Part shown: positions 1-5,667 of the stretch, piece after piece
Position numbering within the stretch: the first letter of the stretch is position 1
Layout of the letters: each line of letters opens with the position of its first letter
From: Pseudomonadota bacterium
Lineage (GTDB): Bacteria > Pseudomonadota > Alphaproteobacteria > Rhizobiales > Beijerinckiaceae
NCBI GenBank assembly: GCA_021812505.1
Contig: JAKANG010000127.1
Coordinates: 1 to 5,667, forward strand
Reading direction: 5' to 3'
Length of the DNA stretch: 5,667 nucleotides
The notes under the pieces: model-generated
What the model saw: only the letters and a program-made list of their open reading frames with translations
The model's database searches: none
What the model was told of the DNA's origin: nothing
Position numbers and translations under genes: made by a program

Positions 1-1089
1 GCAGGGCGGAATTTCACCATTCAGCCGATCACCGATTATTACACCGGCTTCGACGCCTCATGGGAGCTGGACCTGTGGGGCCATGTCCGGCGCCAGGTCG
101 AGGCGGCCAACGCCAATGTCGAGACGAGCGCCGAGCAGCGGCGCGGGGCTCTGGTCTCGGCGCTGGCCGAAGTCGCGCGCGATTATATTTCGCTGCGCGG
201 AGCGCAGGCCCAGCTCGCCATCGCCCGCAACAACCTCAAGATCAGCGAGGACGTGCTGGAAGTGGCGCGCGAGCGTCAGAGCTCCGGCCTGCAAAACGCG
301 CTCGACACCGAGAACGCGCAAGCGCAGATCGAATCGATCAAGGCCGAACTGCCAGGGCTGGAACAGCGGGAATCGGAGCTGATCAACGCTCTGTCCTTCC
401 TGCTCGACGAGCCGCCGGGCGCCTTGCGCCCGAAACTGGCCACGCCGCGCGCCATGCCGGTGACGCCGCCGGCGGCCCCGGTCGGCGTGCCCTCGGAACT
501 CGCGCGGCGTCGTCCCGACATTCGCGCGGCGGAAGCGCAATTGCACGAGGCGACCGCCAATATCGGCGTTGCCGTCGCGGCCTTTTATCCCACCATTCAG
601 CTGAACGGCGTGGCCGGTTTCGATTCGCTCACGCTGCCGAAAATGTGGTGGGCGAGTTCGCTGCAATATAATTTCGGGCCGAGCATCCAACTGCCGATTT
701 TCAATGCCGGCCGGCTCCAGAGCATGGTGGAATTACGCACCGCGCAGCAGCGCGAGGCGGCGCTGACCTATCACCGCGCCGTGCTGCAAGCGTGGCACGA
801 TGTCATAAATGCTCTGACAGCGCACAGACTTGAGCAGGAGCGCCACGCCCGGCTCAAAGCCCAGGTCGATCACGCCCGCGTGGCCCTCGGCATAGCGCGC
901 GCCCGCTACAAGCAGGGCGTCGAGGAATTTATCAACGTGCTGAACGCCCAGCGCACCCAGCTCCTCGCGGAGCAAAGGCTCAGCGAGAGCGCCACCAATC
1001 TCGGCCTCGATCTGGTGCAATTGTTCAAGGCGCTCGGCGGGGGATGGGAAAGCGCCTATCCGGCCACAGTCACGGCGCAGGCGAAATAG
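1..1089 (+). CDS. Outer-membrane efflux channel, NodT/OprM-type (partial, 5' end outside window)
   Basis: This is the outer-membrane component of a tripartite efflux system. In this family (OEP, TolC superfamily) three copies form a beta-barrel and an alpha-helical periplasmic tunnel that accept substrate from an inner-membrane pump through a HlyD-type adaptor. The frame is open from base 1 to a TAG stop and gives 362 visible residues. Family hallmarks are WELDLWG at visible residues 21-27, the helical stretch ARDYISLRGAQ soon after, the repeat boundary PSELARRRPDIRAAEAQL at 164-181, and the C-terminal ALGGGW at 344-349. The usual length is about 460-500 residues, so roughly 100-140 N-terminal residues, including the signal peptide and any lipobox, lie left of the window. 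The first in-frame ATG (base 253) is internal and is not the start. The gene faces the ATPase gene tail to tail with 2 bp between stop codons. Its partner pump is uncertain: either the RND permease at the right of the window or genes left of it. Confidence 0.93.
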   Translation, partial: AGRNFTIQPITDYYTGFDASWELDLWGHVRRQVEAANANVETSAEQRRGALVSALAEVARDYISLRGAQAQLAIARNNLKISEDVLEVARERQSSGLQNALDTENAQAQIESIKAELPGLEQRESELINALSFLLDEPPGALRPKLATPRAMPVTPPAAPVGVPSELARRRPDIRAAEAQLHEATANIGVAVAAFYPTIQLNGVAGFDSLTLPKMWWASSLQYNFGPSIQLPIFNAGRLQSMVELRTAQQREAALTYHRAVLQAWHDVINALTAHRLEQERHARLKAQVDHARVALGIARARYKQGVEEFINVLNAQRTQLLAEQRLSESATNLGLDLVQLFKALGGGWESAYPATVTAQAK

Positions 1090-1091
1090 GG

Positions 1092-3434
1092 TCAAACGAT
1101 GCCGAGCCGGCGGAAGACCGGGACCTTGATGGCGTCGAGCAGCAGCGCGAAAACCGCTGCCGCCGCCAGGAGGCCGGCGACGAGGCCGATGGGAATCGGC
1201 GGCGTCATCCAGCCATTGAGTGAAAGCCAAGCGCCGAGGCCGAGATCGGCGGCGCTTGACGCGATGACCCAGGCGCCCGGCCGCGACGCCCACATCCGTC
1301 GCCTTTCCCGCACGACATAGACCGTCGTCTGGGCGTCGACAATCATCGTGAAAAACGCCAGCGTCCGCAGCGGACCAGTCGCGAGACCGAAGCTGAAATA
1401 ACCCAACGCCAGCACGGCGGTCGAGAAGACCAGCTTGACCAGCCCCAACGCCGCCGCCGCGACAGTGACCGGCCCGATTCGCCAGACATCGGGCTTCGGA
1501 GAAGGGGAAGCCTGATCGGCGGAGAGCGACATGGTCAGAAAATCGTTTGCGACCAGCAGAAGCACCATCAGCATGGGCGTCAACACCGCATGTCCGGTCA
1601 GGAGGAGACCGGCGCCGAGAAACAGCACCATCTCGATCTTTCGCAGGAGCGCGTTGATCGTGTAGGTCAGGATGCGCTGGAATGTGGCGCGGCCTTCCTT
1701 GATCGCGGCGACGATTCCTCCGAGGCCCGGCGCGGTAAGCACCAGCCCGGCCGCCGATTTGGCGACGTCGGTCGCGGTGGAGACTGCGATCCCGATCTGG
1801 GCCTGACGCAGCGCCGGCGCGTCATTGGCGCCGTCGCCGCACATGCCGACGGTGTGGCCCGCCTTCTGGAACGCCTTCACCAGGCCGAACTTCTCTTCGG
1901 GAAACACGCCGGCGAAGACTCCGTAATCCGCGGGCGAAATGCGGTCCGGAACAGAACCGGGCGGACAGACCGGCCGATCGATGCCGATCCGATGGGCGAC
2001 GGCGCCGGCGGTCGGCGCGGCGTCGCCGGTGACCATGACGGTCGCGACGCCCAGAGCGGCCAGTTCGCCGATCAAAGGCGCGGCGTCGGGGCGTGGCGGA
2101 TCGCTCAGGGCGATCAGTCCGGCGATACGAAAATTCTCCGCGGGTCCGCAGGCGATCGCGAGAACGCGCGCGCCGCGCGCGGCGAGATCGTCGGCGGCGG
2201 CGGCCACCGTCTCCGGCGCCTCCGCGAGCCGCGCGACCGCCGCGAAGGCGCCCTTGACCACGCGCCATGGCGTTCCGTCGCGCGCGATTCGCGCCTCGGA
2301 ATATTTAGTCCCGGGATCGAACGGCGTGAAATCAAGCGCCTTTTCGGGCTCCGCTCCGGCGTCCCGCGCCGCCGCCCGCACCGCGGCGTCCACGGGATCC
2401 TTGCCACCTTCGCTGCTGGCGGCGGCGCCCAAGGCCAGGATTTCCGCTTCGCTGAAACCCCGAAAAGCGCGAACCACATCGACCTTGAGTTCATTTTGCG
2501 TCAACGTCCCGGTCTTGTCGGAACAGAGAACGTCCATCGCGGCGGCGTCATGCACGGCCGAAAGCCGGGTCGGCAGAACGCCGCGGGCGATCAGGCGCTG
2601 CGCGCCAAGCGCGCTCGCCAGGGTGAATGTCGCCGGGAGGGCCACGGGAACCGACGCGAGGATGACGGTCAAAGCAAGCGCGACAAGATCCGCGGCGGGC
2701 ATGTCGTGAGTGATCGCGTAGCCGATCATCAGCAGGAGCACGAATCCATTGAACAAGGCGAGATTGCGGACCACGCGCAGGATCGTCGCCTGTTCGGCGC
2801 TGGGACCATGGGCGATGCGCACCAGTTCGGCGGCCCTGCCGGAATAAGTGCGCGCGCCGGTCGCCGTCACGACCGCCTCCGCCTCGCCGCGCCTGACCAG
2901 CGCGCCGGCAAAGGTTTTCCCGCCTTCGCTCGCTTCCGCCGGCAAGGATTCGCCGGTGATCATCGACTGGTCGAGCAGCACATTGCCCGACATCAGACGC
3001 ACATCCGCAGGCACTATGGCGCCCAGCGAGAGTTTGACCAGGTCCCCGGGAACGATCTCTCGCGCCGGCAGGTCGATCCAGGCTCCGTCGCGTCGCGCCG
3101 AGGCGGTCAGGGCAAGCTGGGCTTTGAGCGCGGCGAGCGCGGATTCCGCCCGTGCGCCCTGGATGAAGGATAGCAGCGCGTTAAACACCAGGAGGCCGGC
3201 GATGACCCCGGCTTCGAGATAATCCCCGAGAAGGGCCTGCAACACGACCGCGGCTTCCAGCATCCACGGCACGGGCGCCCAGAAATGCGCGAGCAGGGCG
3301 AGCAAGGGATTGCGCTTCGGCTCGGCGACCTCGTTGAAGCCATATTTCGCGAGCAGGCGCCGCGCCTCGCCGGACGCCAATCCAGCACGATCCCGGGCGT
3401 CGGATGCGGGCGAATGCGAAGGAGAATCCGTCAT
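1092..3434 (-). CDS. P-type proton-exporting ATPase, P3A (plasma-membrane H+-ATPase) family
   Basis: This 780-residue protein is predicted to hydrolyse ATP to pump H+ out across the cytoplasmic membrane. Core P-type motifs are intact: TGES at 160-163 (A domain), PVALP at 263-267 in M4, CSDKTGT with the phosphorylated Asp306, KGAF from Lys394 (nucleotide binding), VTGDA at 468-472 and GDGANDAP at 533-540. P3A assignment rests on overall resemblance to plant and fungal proton pumps, e.g. AMDVLCSDKTGTLT, the TPFDP block near 370 and FAGVFPEEKF near 507-516. Asn85 in M2 (FNALLSF) and Asp631 in M6 (VANDF) match the positions of AHA2 Asn106 and Asp684, which form the proton site. Ten membrane segments are visible: about 52-70, 74-92, 225-242, 248-272, 592-612, 615-636, 655-680, 688-707, 721-738 and 747-768. 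There is no C-terminal autoinhibitory domain; the chain ends just after M10. The ATG at 3434 is chosen because GAGGGG lies 6 nt upstream. A longer in-frame extension to 3644 would run through the neighbouring gene and looks non-native. It probably forms an operon with the Cys-rich gene 38 bp upstream. Confidence 0.93.
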   Translation of the reverse strand: MTDSPSHSPASDARDRAGLASGEARRLLAKYGFNEVAEPKRNPLLALLAHFWAPVPWMLEAAVVLQALLGDYLEAGVIAGLLVFNALLSFIQGARAESALAALKAQLALTASARRDGAWIDLPAREIVPGDLVKLSLGAIVPADVRLMSGNVLLDQSMITGESLPAEASEGGKTFAGALVRRGEAEAVVTATGARTYSGRAAELVRIAHGPSAEQATILRVVRNLALFNGFVLLLMIGYAITHDMPAADLVALALTVILASVPVALPATFTLASALGAQRLIARGVLPTRLSAVHDAAAMDVLCSDKTGTLTQNELKVDVVRAFRGFSEAEILALGAAASSEGGKDPVDAAVRAAARDAGAEPEKALDFTPFDPGTKYSEARIARDGTPWRVVKGAFAAVARLAEAPETVAAAADDLAARGARVLAIACGPAENFRIAGLIALSDPPRPDAAPLIGELAALGVATVMVTGDAAPTAGAVAHRIGIDRPVCPPGSVPDRISPADYGVFAGVFPEEKFGLVKAFQKAGHTVGMCGDGANDAPALRQAQIGIAVSTATDVAKSAAGLVLTAPGLGGIVAAIKEGRATFQRILTYTINALLRKIEMVLFLGAGLLLTGHAVLTPMLMVLLLVANDFLTMSLSADQASPSPKPDVWRIGPVTVAAAALGLVKLVFSTAVLALGYFSFGLATGPLRTLAFFTMIVDAQTTVYVVRERRRMWASRPGAWVIASSAADLGLGAWLSLNGWMTPPIPIGLVAGLLAAAAVFALLLDAIKVPVFRRLGIV

Positions 3435-3440
3435 GGCAGG

Positions 3441-3446
3441 CCCCTC
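3441..3446 (-). promoter_or_regulatory. Ribosome binding site of the proton ATPase gene
   Basis: On the minus strand GAGGGG lies 6 nt before the ATG at 3434. This supports that start over the longer upstream in-frame possibilities that overlap the Cys-rich gene. The whole gap between the two genes is 38 bp and holds no recognisable promoter or terminator, which fits cotranscription. Confidence 0.65.
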
Positions 3447-3472
3447 ATGATTCGCCCTCGCGGTGGCGGAGT

Positions 3473-3913
3473 TCAGCGCCCCGAAAGTCGCGATCGGTCT
3501 TCGTCCTCCGAAACGACCCTCAAGGCCGGCGTGGCGTCGCCGCACAAATCGGCCGCATTGGTCGCGGGCCAGTAGGCGCGCGGACCGAGCTCGCGCGAGG
3601 GCTTCGGCGCGAAGCGGAGGCAATAGCCGGCCTGCGCCCACCATGCCGAGAACCGGTCGTCGCGATCCCTGGGCTCAAGACCATTCGGCCAGCGGGTCCA
3701 GAACCGGCAATCGAGGCAATGGGTGAGGCGTTGGCCAACGTCCGGCACATATTCCCCGCACCATTGCCAAGCCTTGGTGTGTGGCCAATGCGCGACCAAT
3801 TCGCGATTCCCGGCGACAGGCGCATGACGCTGGCACAAGTCTTTTCTCGGGGGCTCCAGGCCCCAGTAAACGCATGTGGCGCATTTGGCCGATTCCGGTT
3901 CATTGGCTGCCAT
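3473..3913 (-). CDS. Small protein with a duplicated four-cysteine module, function unknown
   Basis: This is a 146-residue soluble protein with no signal peptide or membrane segment. I do not recognise a named family. It consists of two copies of one module: CxxC, then CxRxAP, then WPxT followed after five residues by CG and an acidic residue. Copy one uses Cys11, Cys14, Cys27 and Cys52 (CATC, CQRHAP, WPHT, CGE). Copy two uses Cys66, Cys69, Cys98 and Cys124 (CLDC, CLRFAP, WPAT, CGD). The WP-to-Cys spacing is identical (9 residues), while copy two has about 16 extra residues between its CxxC and its third Cys. All eight cysteines of the protein belong to this pattern, and tryptophan is abundant. 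Four Cys per module suggests Zn(II) or an Fe-S cluster; that is inference. The ATG at 3913 is preferred because AAGGAA lies 9 nt upstream. A TTG at 3934 would add seven residues but has GGAG only 2 nt away. The gene sits between an RND permease gene and the proton ATPase gene on the same strand. Confidence 0.82.
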   Translation of the reverse strand: MAANEPESAKCATCVYWGLEPPRKDLCQRHAPVAGNRELVAHWPHTKAWQWCGEYVPDVGQRLTHCLDCRFWTRWPNGLEPRDRDDRFSAWWAQAGYCLRFAPKPSRELGPRAYWPATNAADLCGDATPALRVVSEDEDRSRLSGR

Positions 3914-3922
3914 CTTGATCGT

Positions 3923-3928
3923 TTCCTT
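3923..3928 (-). promoter_or_regulatory. Ribosome binding site of the Cys-rich gene
   Basis: On the minus strand AAGGAA, within the purine-rich GGAAGGAAAC, precedes the ATG at 3913 by 9 nt. It decides in favour of this ATG over the TTG at 3934, whose only candidate site (GGAG at 3937-3940) is too close for normal initiation. Confidence 0.5.
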
Positions 3929-3971
3929 CCGCAAATCTCCGCCAGCTCCACCCTGACGTGACCGGGGCGGC

Positions 3972-5667
3972 TCAAGTCACGAGTTCAGCGGGACTTCCGG
4001 ATGGGCCTTTCTCGTTCTTCTCGCCCCAGGAATGGGCGATGCCGAACACCACGGGAACGAAGACCAGCGTCGCCACGGTCGCGAAAAGGAGGCCGCCGAT
4101 CACCGCGCGGCCGAGCGGCGCGTTCTGTTCGGCGCTCAGCGCCATCGGCGCCATGCCGATGATCATGGCGAGCGCCGTCATCAGCACTGGGCGGAAGCGC
4201 CCGACGCCGGCGTTGAGCGCCGCCTCGAACGGCGGCAGCCCGTCGGCGAGCTGTTCGCGGGCGAAGCTCACCACCAGGATCGAATTGGCCGTCGCCACGC
4301 CCATGGTCATGATCGCGCCGGTCAGCGCGGGAACGGAAAGCGTCGTGTGGGTCGCGAACAGCATCCAGGTCACGCCCGCCAGCGCCGCCGGCAGCGCCGC
4401 GACGATGACGAAAGGGTCGGTCCACGACTGGAAATTGACGACGATCAACAGATAGATCAGCACGACGGCCAGCGCCAATCCTTCATAAAGCTGGGTATAG
4501 GCCGAGTTCATCGTCGCCGTCTGGCCGCGCAGGACGATCTGGGTGCCGCGCGGGCGCTGCGACTGGAATTCGTCGAGAATTTTGTTGATGTCGCTGGCGA
4601 CGCCTCCGAGATCGCGCCCTGAATTGGTCGCGAAAATGTCGAGCACCGGCTGGACGGAATAATGCGAGACCACCGCGTCGGTGACGGTCCGGCTGATCTC
4701 GGCGAGAGCGCCGAGGATCTGCGGCGCATTACCCACCGACACCGGGATGCGGGCGAGGTCCAGCAGCGAATGCATCCAATATTGCGGCGTCTGGACCACG
4801 ACTGGATAGGACACGCCATTCTGCGGATTGAGCCAGAACACCGGATTCGTCTGGATCGAGCCGGCCAAAGTGGTGAGCATGGACCTGGCGATGTCTCTTT
4901 CCGTTACGCCAAGACGATCGGCGAGAATGCGGTTGACGTCCACTCTGATCGTCGGGAGGTCGCCCGGCTGCTGGATGCGAGCGTCGGCGACGCCCGTGAC
5001 GTGCGCGATGCGTTTCAGCAGCTTGTTGGCGAGTTCGCGATTGGCCTCGCGATTGTTGCCGATGATCTGGACGTCGATCGGGGCCGGCAGACCGAAATTG
5101 AGGATCTGCGTCACGATGTCGGCGGGCAGGAAGGAGAAGGTCGCCTCAGGGAAGAGGTGCGGGAGCTTTTCACGCAGGGCGCGGACGAGTTCCTCGCTCT
5201 TCCTTTCCTGCCCCTCCTTCAGGGTGATCAGGATATCGCCATCCATGGCGCCGATCGTTCCGGAATTGCTGTAGGCCATGTTGATGCCGCTGATCGGCAG
5301 GCCGATATTGTCGACGATCGAAGAAATGGCGTCCGGGCCGGCGATCTGCCTGATGGCGTCCTGGACGCGCGTGAACAAGCGGCCGGTCTCCTCGATGCGC
5401 AGACCCGTCGGGCCGCGCACATGGAGCTTCAGTTGAACCGACTCCACCGGCGGGAAGAAATTCTGGCCGAGCGTCGGGACAAGGAGCAGCGAGGACAGGA
5501 CAAAGCCCATAAAACCGGCGATGAACACTTTCCGCCGACGCATCGCGGTTATCAGGATGCGCTCATAGCCGTTCCGCGCCGCCGAGAAACGCCGTTCGAA
5601 CCCATGCTGGAAACGCCCGAAAACGGTGCGGGGCTCCGCATGCGGATCGTGAGCGTGGCCGGCCAGG
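3972..5667 (-). CDS. RND efflux permease, C-terminal half (partial, 5' end outside window)
   Basis: This is the inner-membrane, proton-driven pump of a tripartite efflux system (ACR_tran/AcrB superfamily). The frame runs from the right edge to a TGA at 3972-3974 and gives 564 visible residues; a full RND pump has about 1,030-1,060, so the first half is missing. In order: the cytoplasmic linker (FERRFSAARNGYERIL), TM7 at visible residues about 47-65, FFPPVE at 70-75 opening the second periplasmic loop, the porter and docking regions to about 390, then TM8-TM12 from about 395 to 545. TM10 reads GVATANSILVVSFA at 456-469, and GRFRPVLMTALAM at 489-501 leads into TM11. The AcrB Lys940 position in TM10 is Ala460 here. 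Substrate cannot be told from this half. The in-frame ATG at 5543 lies at TM7 and is internal. A HlyD-type adaptor gene is expected upstream, outside the window. The Cys-rich gene follows after 58 bp with no strong terminator between. Confidence 0.94.
   Translation of the reverse strand, partial: LAGHAHDPHAEPRTVFGRFQHGFERRFSAARNGYERILITAMRRRKVFIAGFMGFVLSSLLLVPTLGQNFFPPVESVQLKLHVRGPTGLRIEETGRLFTRVQDAIRQIAGPDAISSIVDNIGLPISGINMAYSNSGTIGAMDGDILITLKEGQERKSEELVRALREKLPHLFPEATFSFLPADIVTQILNFGLPAPIDVQIIGNNREANRELANKLLKRIAHVTGVADARIQQPGDLPTIRVDVNRILADRLGVTERDIARSMLTTLAGSIQTNPVFWLNPQNGVSYPVVVQTPQYWMHSLLDLARIPVSVGNAPQILGALAEISRTVTDAVVSHYSVQPVLDIFATNSGRDLGGVASDINKILDEFQSQRPRGTQIVLRGQTATMNSAYTQLYEGLALAVVLIYLLIVVNFQSWTDPFVIVAALPAALAGVTWMLFATHTTLSVPALTGAIMTMGVATANSILVVSFAREQLADGLPPFEAALNAGVGRFRPVLMTALAMIIGMAPMALSAEQNAPLGRAVIGGLLFATVATLVFVPVVFGIAHSWGEKNEKGPSGSPAELVT

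Noticed and set aside
58..690. Minus-strand open frame opposite the outer-membrane channel gene
   Set aside because: Arg-rich product with no domain, while the plus strand carries clear NodT-family motifs throughout.
1061..1110. CCGGC/GCCGG pair spanning the convergent stop codons, considered as a shared terminator
   Set aside because: Short stem, very long loop and no T-run on either strand.
1939..2709. A second plus-strand open frame inside the ATPase region
   Set aside because: Low-complexity Ala/Arg/Ser product, antisense to conserved ATPase domains, with no family motif.
1590..3173. A 527-codon plus-strand open frame opposite the proton ATPase gene
   Set aside because: It is rich in Arg, Gly, His, Asp and Gln with no recognisable domain, as typical of antisense frames in GC-rich genes, while the opposite strand encodes a fully conserved P-type ATPase.
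3435..3644. N-terminal extension of the ATPase by 70 residues
   Set aside because: The extension overlaps the Cys-rich gene in another frame, is Arg/Ala-rich without resemblance to P-type ATPases, and a good ribosome binding site precedes the internal ATG at 3434.
3914..3934. TTG start seven codons upstream for the Cys-rich gene
   Set aside because: Its only candidate ribosome binding site is 2 nt away, whereas the ATG at 3913 has a better placed one. It cannot be fully excluded.
3404..3961. A plus-strand open frame opposite the Cys-rich gene
   Set aside because: The minus-strand reading has a regular duplicated Cys pattern that would not arise by chance. The plus-strand product shows no such order.
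3958..3980. Inverted repeat GTGAC/GTCAC at the end of the RND gene, considered as a terminator
   Set aside because: Only a 5-bp stem with a 13-nt loop and no T-run, so too weak to call.
4032..4622. Plus-strand open frame opposite the RND permease
   Set aside because: Arg/His/Asp-rich antisense shadow over conserved RND transmembrane segments.

Overview
This is a GC-rich window (about 60-65% G+C by eye) from what looks like a proteobacterium. An alphaproteobacterium of the Hyphomicrobiales, for example a Beijerinckiaceae or Methylocystaceae relative, is my best guess. It rests on codon style, on the NodT-type outer-membrane factor and RND subfamily, and on the presence of a bacterial P3A proton ATPase. 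It is an inference, not a demonstrated assignment.

Four protein genes fill almost the whole window. On the left, plus strand (1-1089), is the C-terminal three quarters of a NodT/OprM-type outer-membrane efflux channel, cut by the window edge. It ends tail to tail, only 2 bp away, with a minus-strand gene (1092-3434) for a complete 780-residue P-type ATPase of the P3A plasma-membrane proton-pump type. Upstream of the ATPase on the same strand, 38 bp away, is a 146-residue protein (3473-3913) of unknown function. It is built from two copies of a four-cysteine module. Upstream of that, 58 bp away and again on the minus strand, is the C-terminal half of an RND efflux permease (3972-5667), whose N-terminal half lies beyond the right edge.

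The three minus-strand genes (RND permease, Cys-rich protein, proton ATPase) are closely spaced in one direction and could be cotranscribed. One attractive but unproven reading is that the ATPase exports protons and so supports the proton motive force that drives RND efflux, with the Cys-rich protein as a metal- or redox-related accessory. The outer-membrane factor could serve this RND pump, displaced by an inversion or insertion, or it could close a separate plus-strand efflux operon to the left of the window.

I see no tRNA, rRNA, CRISPR array, insertion sequence or convincing intrinsic terminator. Many long open frames lie antisense to the real genes, as expected at this G+C content.
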